Shown here: in pieces, positions 26,309-35,013 of the stretch
Numbering within the stretch: the first letter of the stretch is position 1
Layout of the letters: every line of letters starts with the position of its first letter
Origin: Pelagibius sp. Alg239-R121
Lineage (GTDB): Bacteria; Pseudomonadota; Alphaproteobacteria; Kiloniellales; Kiloniellaceae
NCBI RefSeq assembly: GCF_947331435.1
Contig: NZ_CAMZOF010000012.1
Span: forward strand, 1 to 64,000
Length of the DNA stretch: 64,000 nucleotides
Reading direction: 5' to 3'
The notes under the pieces: model-generated
What the model saw: the letters and a program-made list of their open reading frames with translations, nothing else
Databases searched by the model: none
What the model was told of the DNA's origin: nothing
Translations under genes and position numbers: made by a program

Positions 26309-27418
26309 TCAGCCGATGGCATCCAGATACCTGTTCAAGGTGTCACCGCCATTTTCTGCCCACCAGGCCGGGTCATTGAAGACGACCTTGTCGATGTTCT
26401 CTGCCGAGGTCACCGCAAAGCGCTTCAGATCGTCGGGTATCATCGCGAAGGCTTCCGGATTGGCCGGCGTCATCCCATGACAGGACAGCATGTTAATCTG
26501 GCGCTCCGGAGTCTGGCAGGACGCCAGGAACTTCATAACATTCTCGCGGCCTGCGGGATTGCCCTTGGGCACAATGTAGGCGCCCGGCATGGCGATCGCT
26601 TCATTCATGACCAGCTTGAAACGTCCCTTGGTGTCTGCCTCGACAGCCTTTGCCCGATTGATCCAGACCATGCCCATAGTCACTTCACCGTCAATGATCA
26701 TCTGCGAGGCTTCGGCTCCCGATCCCCAATAGATTGAGTCGTCTTTGATCGACTGAATCTTGCTGATCGCCCGGTCGACATCGCAAGGATAGAGGTCCGC
26801 CTTGGCCACGCCATCGGCCAGCAAAGCCCCTTCAATCGCGCCGTTCGCCCATTTGTAGAGCGAACGCTTGCCGGCAAATTTATTTGTATCGAAGAAGTCG
26901 GCCCAGGTGCTCGGCGGGTTATCTCCGAACTTCTCACTGTCATACATGAAGCCGTAACCGTAAAAGATGGCCGAGAAGCCGTGGTCCCAGGCAAAACCCT
27001 CCAAGACTTTTTTCTTGTCGACCACGGAATAATCGATGGCTTCAAGATGTCCCGACTTGCCCAGGGCAATAGCATCGAAAGCATCGGCGTCGGCAACATC
27101 GGCCGTGATATTGCCGGAATCGACCATCTCCTTCACCTTGCCCTGCAGTGGGCCGGAGGTATCGACCTTAAAGCCCAGGCCACTATCGGTGGAAAAGGGA
27201 GACCCGAAGGAATCGGTGTGGCACTTCACGGCATCGCCGCCCCAATTCCAGAACACGATCTCATCGGCAGCGGCCTGTGCGTCGCCAATAGAAACAGCGT
27301 AGGTGGCAACACCCGCCACGGCACAAAGACCCAGAAAATCCCGCCGATCCATACGGCCCGCTTTGAAGTCTTCAGCGCTCTTGGTCAAAAGTTCTTTAAA
27401 AAAGTTCTTGTCTTGCAT
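26309..27418 (-). CDS. ABC transporter substrate-binding protein (PotD type)
   Basis: A periplasmic binding protein of about 369 residues in the spermidine/putrescine-like family 1/8 group. The start ATG 27418 has a strong AAGGAGG site four to five bases upstream; a 48-codon in-frame extension before it has no support. The N-terminus has about 20 polar residues and then RMDRRDFLGL with a hydrophobic run ending DAQA-AADEI, a twin-arginine signal with an unusually long n-region. DEIVFWNWGG begins the mature protein. The ligand is probably gamma-butyrobetaine, carnitine or a related betaine; this is inferred from the operon. Confidence 0.89.
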   Translation of the reverse strand: MQDKNFFKELLTKSAEDFKAGRMDRRDFLGLCAVAGVATYAVSIGDAQAAADEIVFWNWGGDAVKCHTDSFGSPFSTDSGLGFKVDTSGPLQGKVKEMVDSGNITADVADADAFDAIALGKSGHLEAIDYSVVDKKKVLEGFAWDHGFSAIFYGYGFMYDSEKFGDNPPSTWADFFDTNKFAGKRSLYKWANGAIEGALLADGVAKADLYPCDVDRAISKIQSIKDDSIYWGSGAEASQMIIDGEVTMGMVWINRAKAVEADTKGRFKLVMNEAIAMPGAYIVPKGNPAGRENVMKFLASCQTPERQINMLSCHGMTPANPEAFAMIPDDLKRFAVTSAENIDKVVFNDPAWWAENGGDTLNRYLDAIG

Positions 27419-27485
27419 CTTTTCCTCCTTCCGCCCCCCTGTGGAGCTCTCGTGAATAAGCGCGGTTTTCTGAATTTTTGATCCG

Positions 27486-28592
27486 CTAGCTTTCAGTACC
27501 TTCCGAAACCAGGACCGTGGCATCTTCCTGCCACGATAAATCGACCGTTTGTCCTGTTTCAAAGCGATGCGGGTTGCGCCACGCGCCGACTTCGGCGGTG
27601 ACAGATCCGAAGCCCGCGACTTCGGTTGTGACGGTGAAATTCGATCCGTAGTAAGTCAGGCTGGAGACTGTGCCTTGCAGTCCGTTCGACAACGGGGCAT
27701 CGCCCAACGGCGCCACGTCTATCTTCTCCGGGCGCAGAGCAAGCGTGACCAGTTCCCCGACACCGGGCGCGGCTCCATTGCATCTGTGATGAACGTCCGC
27801 TCCCGCGACGACACAGGACAGGGTCTGCCCATTGGCGGCGGTGACCGAGCCTCGCAGGAAATTGCTTTTCCCCAGGAAATTGGCCGCAAACACCGTCTCC
27901 GGCCGTTCATAGAGATCATTGGGCGCGCCGACCTGAACGACCTTGCCATGATTCATAATCACCACACGGTCGGACATGGAGAGGGCTTCTTCCTGATCGT
28001 GCGTCACATAGATGAAGGTCGCGCCCACCCGTCGATGAAGGTCCTTAAGCTGTTCCTGAACGTCCGTTCGAAGCTTCTTATCGAGTGCGCCAAGTGGTTC
28101 ATCCAACAACAGTATCTGTGGATTGAAGCTGAGGGCCCGTGCCAGGGCGACCCGTTGTTGCTGACCGCCGGACAGTTGCCGGGGAAGCCGATCGCTGAAC
28201 TCTGTCAACTGCACTAGGTCCAGCATTTCCTGAACGCGCGACTGTATCTGCGCCCGTGGCTGTTTTCGCACCTCCAAAGGATAAGCGATGTTCTGCCAGA
28301 CGCTCATATGGGGAAAGAGCGCATAGCCCTGAAACACCATACCGAAGTTTCGTTTTTCGGCCGGCAGTCGGATGATCGATTGACCGTCGAGTGCGATATC
28401 CCCGTCACTGGGATCCAGAAAACCAGCGATCATCATCAACAGGCTGGTTTTCCCCGAACCCGATGGCCCGAGCAGGGTCAGGAACTCTCCCCGGCGAACG
28501 TCAAGACAGACATCTGTCACAGCCTCGAATGAGCCGAAGCGTTTTGACAGGCCTTTCAGTGTGAGGCCGTCTGACGAGGCGGGATCCGGCAT
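27486..28592 (-). CDS. ABC transporter ATP-binding protein (PotA type)
   Basis: A 368-residue ATPase. Walker A is GPSGSGKTS at residues 42-50, the signature is LSGGQQQRVALARAL and Walker B is ILLLDEPLGALD; a C-terminal TOBE-like regulatory domain covers about residues 280-360. It begins 6 bases after the BKACE stop and energises the two permeases and the binding protein that follow. The gene order ATPase, SBP, permease, permease is common for opine and betaine-type importers. Confidence 0.93.
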   Translation of the reverse strand: MPDPASSDGLTLKGLSKRFGSFEAVTDVCLDVRRGEFLTLLGPSGSGKTSLLMMIAGFLDPSDGDIALDGQSIIRLPAEKRNFGMVFQGYALFPHMSVWQNIAYPLEVRKQPRAQIQSRVQEMLDLVQLTEFSDRLPRQLSGGQQQRVALARALSFNPQILLLDEPLGALDKKLRTDVQEQLKDLHRRVGATFIYVTHDQEEALSMSDRVVIMNHGKVVQVGAPNDLYERPETVFAANFLGKSNFLRGSVTAANGQTLSCVVAGADVHHRCNGAAPGVGELVTLALRPEKIDVAPLGDAPLSNGLQGTVSSLTYYGSNFTVTTEVAGFGSVTAEVGAWRNPHRFETGQTVDLSWQEDATVLVSEGTES

Positions 28593-28598
28593 TGTCGG

Positions 28599-29483
28599 TC
28601 AGGCTCCGCGCAGGTTGAGTTTTTGACGCGCCTCTGCCGGCGAAACCGCCCGTGCGCCCAGGCGTTCGATAATCTCTACGGCTCGTTCGACAAGCTGACC
28701 GTTGGATGCAAGGACACCACGGTCGAGGTAGAGGTTGTCCTCCAAGCCGACGCGTACATTCCCGCCCATAACCACCGCAGCAGCCGCCATCGGCATCTGC
28801 ATTCGGGAGATCCCGAAACCACCCCATGCGGCATTGAGCGGCAGTGCATCCTTCATGGCCTTCATGGTGTCGACGCTTTGATCCGCACCCCAGGGAATGC
28901 CCAGACAGATCTGAAACATCGGCGGTTCGGCAATCAGGCCCTCCGCGATCATCTGCTTTGCAAAACGGACGTGGCCGAGCTCGAAGACTTCCAGTTCCGG
29001 CTTGACGCCCCATTCCTTGGTCAGTGCCGCCATCTTGCGAAGAGTCGGCGGGGTCGAGATGTAGATTTCGTCGCCATCGCCGAAGTTCAAAGTCCCGCAG
29101 TCAAGACTGCAGATTTCGGGCAGCAGCGCCTCGACATGCGCCAGTCGTTCCAGCGGCCCAATCATGTCGGTTCCAGGTCCGGGCATGGCAGGATTTTCAC
29201 CGTCTGGAACCCAGTCTCCCCCCATGCCGGCGGTCAGGTTGATCACCACATCGGTGTCGCTGTCGCGCACCCGATCAACCACCTCTTTGAAGAGTTCCGG
29301 GTCACGCGAACCTCGACCGGTTTCCGGATCACGGACGTGTATGTGAGCGATAGCCGCACCGGCTTTTGCAGCTTCGATCGCCGCCTCGGCGATTGCCTCT
29401 GGCGTCACCGGCACTCCCGGATGTCGTTTTGTCGTATCGCCGGCTCCGGTCACCGCGCAACTCACTATGACGTCGTAATTCAA
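28599..29483 (-). CDS. cdhC: BKACE family enzyme, dehydrocarnitine cleavage (CdhC-like)
   Basis: A beta-keto acid cleavage enzyme (DUF849) of about 294 residues. It condenses a 3-keto acid with acetyl-CoA; the CdhC type turns 3-dehydrocarnitine and acetyl-CoA into betainyl-CoA and acetoacetate. Zinc ligands are His47 and His49 in HIHVRD. The stretches [22 protein letters not shown] and [19 protein letters not shown] agree with my memory of Pseudomonas CdhC. I place the start at TTG 29483, six or so bases after GGGAGGA; the longer open frame upstream crosses the control region and is rejected. It is divergent from the GlxA/AraC regulator, as in the Pseudomonas carnitine locus. Confidence 0.88.
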   Translation of the reverse strand: MNYDVIVSCAVTGAGDTTKRHPGVPVTPEAIAEAAIEAAKAGAAIAHIHVRDPETGRGSRDPELFKEVVDRVRDSDTDVVINLTAGMGGDWVPDGENPAMPGPGTDMIGPLERLAHVEALLPEICSLDCGTLNFGDGDEIYISTPPTLRKMAALTKEWGVKPELEVFELGHVRFAKQMIAEGLIAEPPMFQICLGIPWGADQSVDTMKAMKDALPLNAAWGGFGISRMQMPMAAAAVVMGGNVRVGLEDNLYLDRGVLASNGQLVERAVEIIERLGARAVSPAEARQKLNLRGA

Positions 29484-29533
29484 GATGGTTCCTCCCGTTC
29501 TTCTGCTTATTTTGCGGTCAGTTTTTTTGATTT

Positions 29534-29551
29534 TTGTCGATTTCTCGACAA
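29534..29551. promoter_or_regulatory. TTGTCGATTTCTCGACAA palindrome, cdhC / regulator promoter
   Basis: A perfect 18-base palindrome (7-base arms, 4-base spacer) in the 126-base spacer between cdhC and the divergent AraC-type regulator. A copy with 15 of 18 matches is at 33742-33759, upstream of the second carnitine operon, and the half-site TCGACA is repeated at 19 kb. It is the likely operator of this regulon. Confidence 0.7.
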
Positions 29552-29609
29552 TGAAGCGCATTATTCGCCGTAGATTGAGAGTGCCTGGTGATTTGAGGAG
29601 GAGGCAGAT

Positions 29610-30677
29610 ATGGCGACGGATATGACGTCCTTTGCCGGTCGTGAGTTTTCGAAAATCGCGTTCGTGCTTATTCCGCGGTTCAACATGATGACCTTGATGA
29701 CCACCATCGAGCCGATGCGGATCGCCAACTATCTGTCGCCGCAATCCCTCTTCGAATGGACGTATCTGTCGTTCGAAGGCGAGGAAATCAGTGCCAACAA
29801 CGGGATGCGGGTCCGCTGCGAAACCCCGCACAACGACTCGAAATTCGACATTGTTTTCGTGGTCGGCAGTTGGGGATGCGAACGCTATGTCAGTCCGAGT
29901 GTGATCAACTGGATCCGTCGACAGGAACGAAAGGGTTCCGTCATCTGTGCCTTCGAGCTGGGTGTCTATGTGCTTGCGCAGGCCGGTTTGCTATCCGGCC
30001 GATTGGCAACAACCCACTGGTCCTGCATGGCAGGCTTCGCCGAGCAGTTCCCCATGATCGATTTGCGCGAGCAACTCTTCACTATCGACCGGAATCTGAT
30101 CACCTGCGCCGGCGGCACGACCGGCATCGATCTCATGCTGCACCTGATCGCGACCTGCCATAATGAGCAGCTGGCATCGGAGGTTGCCGATCAGATCATG
30201 CATCATCCTGTCAGAAAGGGGGACGCGGTTCAGCGGCATACGCTGGGCGGCACGACCGACATGATCCACCCCGATGTGGCAGCGGCGGTCAAGATCATCG
30301 AAGACAACGTTTCCAGCCCCTTAAGCGTGCCCGAGGTCGCCCAGGAGATCGGACTTTCGCAACGGCAGCTTGAACGTTACTTCAAACGCTACATGGGCTG
30401 CTCTGTTGTTCAGTTCAGCCAGTTGATGCGTTTGCAGTACGCCCGCGTCCTGCTGACCACGACACGCCTTTCCATCCGCGAGGTCTCGGTCGCCAGCGGC
30501 TTCAACTCCATGTCGCACTTCTCGCATGCTTTCCTGAAGTGCTTCGGCAAGAAACCGAGTCAGTACCGTCAGGCCTGGCCAGACAACGAAACCGCGCCGA
30601 CCTGGCGCGGCACGGTCTATTCCCTGGTCGAAGCCTCGCGACTGAACGCGCAGCGCAAAGCACAGGTGATCAAGTAA
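29610..30677 (+). CDS. GlxA family AraC-type regulator (CdhR-like)
   Basis: A 355-residue regulator. The first 190 or so residues form a DJ-1/PfpI-like amidotransferase-fold domain ([20 protein letters not shown]); residues about 225-325 hold two AraC helix-turn-helix motifs ([20 protein letters not shown] and [20 protein letters not shown]). Pseudomonas carnitine and betaine regulators CdhR and GbdR have this architecture. GAGGAGG precedes the ATG. Position between the two halves of the carnitine cluster makes it their likely activator. Confidence 0.9.
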   Translation: MATDMTSFAGREFSKIAFVLIPRFNMMTLMTTIEPMRIANYLSPQSLFEWTYLSFEGEEISANNGMRVRCETPHNDSKFDIVFVVGSWGCERYVSPSVINWIRRQERKGSVICAFELGVYVLAQAGLLSGRLATTHWSCMAGFAEQFPMIDLREQLFTIDRNLITCAGGTTGIDLMLHLIATCHNEQLASEVADQIMHHPVRKGDAVQRHTLGGTTDMIHPDVAAAVKIIEDNVSSPLSVPEVAQEIGLSQRQLERYFKRYMGCSVVQFSQLMRLQYARVLLTTTRLSIREVSVASGFNSMSHFSHAFLKCFGKKPSQYRQAWPDNETAPTWRGTVYSLVEASRLNAQRKAQVIK

Positions 30678-30714
30678 TCAAGCATGATACGGCGAGGGTA
30701 TGCACTCCAGCGTA

Positions 30715-31668
30715 TCAGGCTCTGGCCGCACGCACGCCTTTCAACACGGCGACGATGCCGCGGTCTCGTTCGGCAGCAAGCTCCTCGAAGCGGCGTCCGG
30801 CAGCCATTTCATCGCAACCATAAACCATACGATCGCGTAGCGCCTTGGTCAGCTCGGGCGCTTCGAGGCGGGTCCAGGGGAGTTTCAGTGCAGGGCCGAA
30901 CTGATCCAGATTTGTCGCCATACCGCCTTCCCCGCAGGCGATATGAAAGGCCATGCACTGGCCGAACATCGCCATACGTGGAGCCGGGCCATTGATCAGA
31001 GCCGTATCGATCTGCTCTGCAGTCGCCTCGCCGTTGGCGACCATATGCAGTGCCTCGCGCCATAAGGCCTCCTGCAGGCGGGTCGCAATGAATCCGGGAA
31101 TTTCCTTGTTGAGCACAAGTGGCGCCTTACCGGCAACCTGATAGAAATCCCGCGCCCAGGAAATCGCGTCTCGCGAGGTCTTGTCACCGCCGACGATTTC
31201 GACGAGAGGTAAGAGATAAGGCGGGTTGAAAGGATGCCCGACCACCGTTCTTTCCGGCGTCGCACAGTCCGCCTGTATTTCCGTCATCGTCAATCCCGAG
31301 GTGGATGACGAAATCACGACAGTTTCCGGCACAAGGTTGCCCAGTTGCTTGTAGAGGGCCTGTTTCAGGCCAAGATTCTCAGGTGCGCTTTCCTGAACGA
31401 ACTCGGCCATTTCGACGGCCTGCGCCAAATCGGAAGTAATGGTAAGACGATCACGCGACGCCCCCTTTTCCAATCCAAGTGCTTCCAGGCTGATCCAGGC
31501 CGTATCGACAATTTCACGAAAGGCATCCGCTTCGGCAGGATCATGCAGGTAGCTGACGACGTCGTAGCCACGGGCTAGAAAATGCGCAGTCCAGCCGCCA
31601 CCGATTGGCCCGCCGCCGATGCTGGCGATGCGGGTAATCGCCTCAGGGTTTTTAAAGACCACGGTCAA
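30715..31668 (-). CDS. cdhA: L-carnitine dehydrogenase (3-hydroxyacyl-CoA dehydrogenase fold)
   Basis: A 317-residue NAD+-dependent enzyme oxidising L-carnitine to 3-dehydrocarnitine. The NAD motif GGGPIG is at residues 18-23. EFVQESAPENL, ISSSTSGL, VGHPFNPPYLLPLVEIVGG, the KEIPGFIATRLQEALWREAL stretch and FGPALKLPWTRLEAPELT follow the carnitine dehydrogenase subfamily as I remember it, closer than fatty-acid HADs. It lacks the C-terminal thioesterase fusion found in some rhizobial versions. The start is TTG 31668, overlapping the caiD stop; GTG two codons later is possible. It is convergent with the regulator. Confidence 0.88.
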   Translation of the reverse strand: MTVVFKNPEAITRIASIGGGPIGGGWTAHFLARGYDVVSYLHDPAEADAFREIVDTAWISLEALGLEKGASRDRLTITSDLAQAVEMAEFVQESAPENLGLKQALYKQLGNLVPETVVISSSTSGLTMTEIQADCATPERTVVGHPFNPPYLLPLVEIVGGDKTSRDAISWARDFYQVAGKAPLVLNKEIPGFIATRLQEALWREALHMVANGEATAEQIDTALINGPAPRMAMFGQCMAFHIACGEGGMATNLDQFGPALKLPWTRLEAPELTKALRDRMVYGCDEMAAGRRFEELAAERDRGIVAVLKGVRAARA

Positions 31669-32468
31669 CGCCCTTTGAATACGGGCTGTCGCTTTTCCAC
31701 AAAGGCCCGGACTCCCTCTTCCGCATCTTCCGACTTCAGCATGGCACGGTAGGTCGGCAAATCGCCCGTCCGCATAGTCTCGAAAGCCCCTTCAAGCGGC
31801 ACGCATTCAATCGAGCGCAGGACCTCTTTGACGGTTTGCAGAGCGAGTGGCGCCGCTGCTGCAAGCTGCGCGGCCCAGGCGCGTGCTTCGTCCATCAGCT
31901 TATCGTAGCTGACGACCTTATTAATCAGCCCGTAGTGTGCTGCCTCCGACGCGGTCATGCGCCGCCCCATCAGGAACATTTCCATGGCAATGTTATAGGG
32001 GATACGGCGCGGCAGGCGTTGAATTGCACCGGCGTCAGGCACCATTCCCAGCGGCATTTCCGGTAAACCGAATTCAACGTGGTCCGCGGCGATCAGCAGG
32101 TCACACCCCATAGCCAACTCAAATCCGCCGCCGATCACCAGTCCGTTCAGAGCCGCAATGACCGGCTTGTTCAGATTCCAGTTTTCGGTCAAGCCGGCAA
32201 ATCCGCCGTCGCCGTAGTCGGCATCTTCCCACCAGTTGTCGAGTTTGGTGTCCCCCGAATTAAGCGCCTTGAGATCCCAGCCTGCAGAAAAGATCTTGCT
32301 TCCCTCAGCCGTCAGGATGCCAACCCGCAGTTCCGGATCGTCACGAAGCTGGGCGAAGGCGGCACCCAGCTCCTGGCTCATCTTGATGTCGATGGCATTG
32401 ACCTTGGGCTTGTTGAGTTTGACCTCGAGAACGTGACCGTTGCGGACGACTTCGACAAAGTCAGTCAC
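31665..32468 (-). CDS. caiD: Crotonobetainyl-CoA hydratase (CaiD)
   Basis: A 267-residue enoyl-CoA hydratase. It matches the E. coli CaiD pattern as I recall it: FSAGWDLKALN, then DADYGDGGFAGLTENWNL and KPVIAALNGLVIGGGFELA, VPDAGAIQRLP, GRRMTASEA, and a C-terminus RQPVFKGR. CaiD hydrates crotonobetainyl-CoA to L-carnitinyl-CoA. The start is GTG 32468 with GGGGAG upstream. It overlaps cdhA by 4 bases, an arrangement that joins hydration directly to carnitine oxidation. A thioesterase or CoA transferase to free carnitine is not seen in the window. Confidence 0.9.
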   Translation of the reverse strand: MTDFVEVVRNGHVLEVKLNKPKVNAIDIKMSQELGAAFAQLRDDPELRVGILTAEGSKIFSAGWDLKALNSGDTKLDNWWEDADYGDGGFAGLTENWNLNKPVIAALNGLVIGGGFELAMGCDLLIAADHVEFGLPEMPLGMVPDAGAIQRLPRRIPYNIAMEMFLMGRRMTASEAAHYGLINKVVSYDKLMDEARAWAAQLAAAAPLALQTVKEVLRSIECVPLEGAFETMRTGDLPTYRAMLKSEDAEEGVRAFVEKRQPVFKGR

Positions 32469-32509
32469 AGGTTTTCTCCCCTATTATTGCTTATCTAAAC
32501 GCTTGGCTT

Positions 32510-33547
32510 TTATGAAAATTCCGGGATGACCTCTTTACAGAAGAGTTCCAGGGATCGCTTTTGTTCCTCGAGCCCCAGGCCCATACTCGCATAGTAAATG
32601 AACTCATCCACGCCGAGGGCCTCATAGAGTTTCAGCTTGGAAATGACTTCATCCGGTGTCCCGAATATCAAATTCTCATGCAGCATCTCGGGATCATATT
32701 CGGCCCGGTTCTCCAACTCTGAAAACTCAACAGTCTTGGGGAAACCGTTCTCGACGTCTCCCAAGTTCTTGAACAGGTTTTCAAACTGTCCGAGCTGACG
32801 CTGTGCGGCATGGATCGGCACGCTGCGTTCGCTCTGGGTATCGTAGAGCGCGGTATGGCGCATGATCGCGAAAACCGGCCGCGGACATCCGGGGTTATTT
32901 GTCACGGCTTCATCGAGGCGTTCTTTATAGAGCTCGACTTCGCTCATGGGGCGGGTCAACGGCCAGGACATGATGTTGCAGTTGTTCTTAACCGAATAGT
33001 CGAAGGTGATCGGTGCCCGCGCAGCGACCCAGATCGGCGGATGGGGTTTCTGTAGCGGTTTCGGGACCGAAGTTGATTTCGGAAAGGACCAAAATTCGCC
33101 CTCGTGTTCGTAGTCGCCAGCCCAAAGCGCCTTCAAGGCCGGCAGCATTTCCTGCATGTAGCGGTAAGCATCCGACTGTTTAAGGCCAGGTGCCATGCGA
33201 TCGAATTCACGCTGATAAGCGCCTGAGCCAATTCCGAATTCCAGACGGCCACCGCTGATCAGATCGGTAAAAGCGGCTTCGCCCGCCAGATTGATCGGAT
33301 GCCAGTAAGCCGCGACCGCCACCGCGGTGCCCAGGCGGATCCTGTTTGTGTGCGTCGCCCACCAGGTGAGGATCTGAAAGGGATTGGGGGCAATCGTCAT
33401 TTCCAGCGCATGATGCTCTGCGGCCCAGACAATGTTGAAACCGCCTTCATCGGCCATCTGCACCATGTCGAGCGTGTGCCGGGACACATCGCGCATGTCG
33501 CGGGTTTCATCCATGCGCTCAAGATTAATCGCCAATTGAAATTTCAT
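32510..33547 (-). CDS. LLM class flavin-dependent monooxygenase
   Basis: A 345-residue bacterial-luciferase-like TIM-barrel protein that uses reduced flavin from a separate reductase. VWAAEHHALEMTIAPNPFQI, RIRLGTAVAVAAYWHPINLA and GGRLEFGIGSGAYQREFDRM are class signatures. It is the first gene of the LLM-caiD-cdhA operon, with GGAGG ahead of the ATG. No flavin reductase is adjacent; the only one in the window is at 16.4 kb. The substrate is unknown; a quaternary amine or a ring N-compound that feeds this pathway is possible. Confidence 0.9.
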   Translation of the reverse strand: MKFQLAINLERMDETRDMRDVSRHTLDMVQMADEGGFNIVWAAEHHALEMTIAPNPFQILTWWATHTNRIRLGTAVAVAAYWHPINLAGEAAFTDLISGGRLEFGIGSGAYQREFDRMAPGLKQSDAYRYMQEMLPALKALWAGDYEHEGEFWSFPKSTSVPKPLQKPHPPIWVAARAPITFDYSVKNNCNIMSWPLTRPMSEVELYKERLDEAVTNNPGCPRPVFAIMRHTALYDTQSERSVPIHAAQRQLGQFENLFKNLGDVENGFPKTVEFSELENRAEYDPEMLHENLIFGTPDEVISKLKLYEALGVDEFIYYASMGLGLEEQKRSLELFCKEVIPEFS

Positions 33548-33576
33548 GTCCGGCCTCCATAACGGCAGAGTGTTCA

Positions 33577-33686
33577 GAGTCTGGTCGTGTTCACGCAGTC
33601 GGTGAAAACTCGAACCAGCCTCTTCATCCTGTTGTTAGAGGGCGATTCACGATCCTTGCCGTTGCCGTCAAGAACGATCGCACTCA
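33577..33686 (+). repeat. Mosaic palindromic repeat, copy C
   Basis: Same order of blocks as copy B at 37096-37206: GAGTCTG, then GAACCAGCCTCTTC, then GTTAGAGGGCGATTCACG, then GTCAAGAACGATCGCACTC. Its hairpins are more decayed than those of copy B. It lies between the LLM gene start and the TCGACA site at 33742, inside the leader of that operon. Confidence 0.78.
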
Positions 33687-33741
33687 AGTGCCGCAACTTT
33701 TGGCTAGAAATCGACGAACTTCTAGCGTCCGTTCGCACAAA

Positions 33742-33759
33742 TTATCGATTTTTCGACAG
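33742..33759. promoter_or_regulatory. TTATCGATTTTTCGACAG site upstream of the LLM-caiD-cdhA operon
   Basis: It matches 15 of 18 bases of the perfect palindrome at 29534-29551. It lies about 195 bases before the LLM start, beyond repeat copy C. The match suggests a common regulator for both carnitine operons. Confidence 0.6.
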
Positions 33760-34136
33760 ATCGAAAGAATCGATCCAGGGCAGGCTGCAAAAACTCGAAA
33801 GGCCTTGGCAAGCCGGTTTTAGCGAGGCGTGCAGTCGCAGGTTCTTTTCGAACCTCAAATCAGAGATTCACGCATTTGAAAACCAGGGGGCAGACGCAAC
33901 ATTCAGCGTTCACACAAGCTTAACCGAAGCCGGCATGCCTCCGTCTATTCTCTAATCCGGTTATCCGATGCAGTTGTGTAAGCTCTCAACGCCGCTGATG
34001 ACCCCAGACCCCCACATCGGATCAGACTCCAATACAAAAGGTTAGAATTGCGATCGCTCTTGACCGATTCCATCAATGGCGATTGCATTCCAGTCAGTCG
34101 AGTTGCTTAAAACTGGACCGCTTAGGCGGCATTGCT
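33760..34136. other. Spacer without a supported gene
   Basis: No convincing gene. It contains, at 34042-34092, a decayed relative of the mosaic repeat. A forward open frame across 33587-33955 starts inside repeat copy C and has no family resemblance. Confidence 0.45.
34042..34092 (-). repeat. Degenerate mosaic repeat fragment, copy E
   Basis: TTAGAATTGCGATCGCTCTTGACCGATTCCATCAATGGCGATTGC-like sequence follows the reverse of copy B (TAGAGTGCGATCGTTCTTGACG...) with many substitutions and no strong stem left. It is probably an old, decayed copy. Confidence 0.45.
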
Positions 34137-34319
34137 TCAGGGGTACCGTGTGGATGGCGGTCGGCTGACTCTCTTGGCAGATCTACCGGTCTTTAGCACA
34201 CTGGCTAAAATCGGCTTGGAGCCGCATTTCGGACAGACAACAGGTTCCCTCCCAAGGTCATAATACTTGATCGCGCACTCTGGGCAGGTGTGTTTGGCGC
34301 CTCGGTTTAATGTCGTCAT
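34137..34319 (-). CDS. Small zinc-ribbon protein, FYDLN-like
   Basis: A 60-residue protein with two CxxC pairs, CPEC and CPKC, around a central KYYDLGREPVVC stretch. This resembles the N-terminal zinc-ribbon of the FYDLN_acid family (TIGR02300, common in alphaproteobacteria) but lacks its acidic tail. GGGAGAG lies about 10 bases before the ATG. Function unknown. Confidence 0.65.
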   Translation of the reverse strand: MTTLNRGAKHTCPECAIKYYDLGREPVVCPKCGSKPILASVLKTGRSAKRVSRPPSTRYP

Positions 34320-34440
34320 ACTTTCAGATCTCTCCCGTTTTTTTTGCTAGAAAACGCGTTGCAATCGCGAAAGGCCTAGTCGCGAGGCGGCTCTAACCTA
34401 ACTGCCAGCATTACAAAAACTTCAAGTCCGCGTGGCTGTC

Positions 34441-34638
34441 CTAACCATTCTTGCCCGAAGGACGCGCTATCAATGGCGCTCCATTCCGCCACGCGGTCGT
34501 GCTCTTACAGCGGGTGCAGATGCGCTCGCCAGACCATTCACTCTCGAAAGCCGCGCTGCATCTCAAGCATTCGCGTGTTTTGACCTCACTTCTTTCGCAT
34601 AAATCTCCAAGTGCATTTGTCGCCTGAGACTCTGTCAT
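34441..34638 (-). CDS. Small zinc-ribbon protein of unknown function
   Basis: A 65-residue protein with two CxxC pairs: CLRC and CTRC, separated by AAFESEWSGERI, a compact zinc ribbon. AAGGAG lies 6 bases before the ATG, and the start overlaps the end of the 103-residue gene (ATGA), so the two are translationally coupled. It could bind nucleic acid or protein; nothing more can be said. Confidence 0.65.
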   Translation of the reverse strand: MTESQATNALGDLCERSEVKTRECLRCSAAFESEWSGERICTRCKSTTAWRNGAPLIARPSGKNG

Positions 34639-34946
34639 GAAGGCTCCTTTTCAAGGTCACATAAACGGACGAGGTCCCCCAGGGTCTGGGCAACAAGCTC
34701 TTTTCGCTTGGGCTCCTGAGCTTCGGGCAACGCGGCGAAGGCCTGCAAAAGGTATTGCGCCTTCGCTGCTGCCTCTGACCAAGTCTTTGCCGGGCCGGCG
34801 TCGAGGAGCTCCATCAACTTCTCATGGCGACCGTGCATTGCACTCTGATCGACCTCAAACTCGTGAAGACGGTGGCGCCGAATTTCGATCATCTTCTGAG
34901 CGGTCAAGCTGCGATGTTCGTCCAGATCAACAGTATCGTCCGTCAT
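34635..34946 (-). CDS. Hypothetical protein, 103 residues
   Basis: An acidic, mostly helical protein (MTDDTVDLDEHRSLTAQKMI at the start) with no recognised domain. It carries a SEAAAKAQYLLQAFAALPEA helix. It is coupled to the zinc-ribbon gene by a 4-base overlap, which supports it being translated. The overlapping forward frame is a shadow. Confidence 0.6.
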   Translation of the reverse strand: MTDDTVDLDEHRSLTAQKMIEIRRHRLHEFEVDQSAMHGRHEKLMELLDAGPAKTWSEAAAKAQYLLQAFAALPEAQEPKRKELVAQTLGDLVRLCDLEKEPS

Positions 34947-35013
34947 GATCGCCAGCCTTTTTCGGATCCCATTGCAGCTCCAGAGTTCAAGTCACTCCGA
35001 GCGCCTGCGCCGG

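Noticed and set aside
33587-33955. Forward open frame of 122 codons between the LLM gene and the zinc-ribbon gene
   Set aside because: It starts inside mosaic repeat copy C, has no ribosome-binding site and shows no protein-like pattern.
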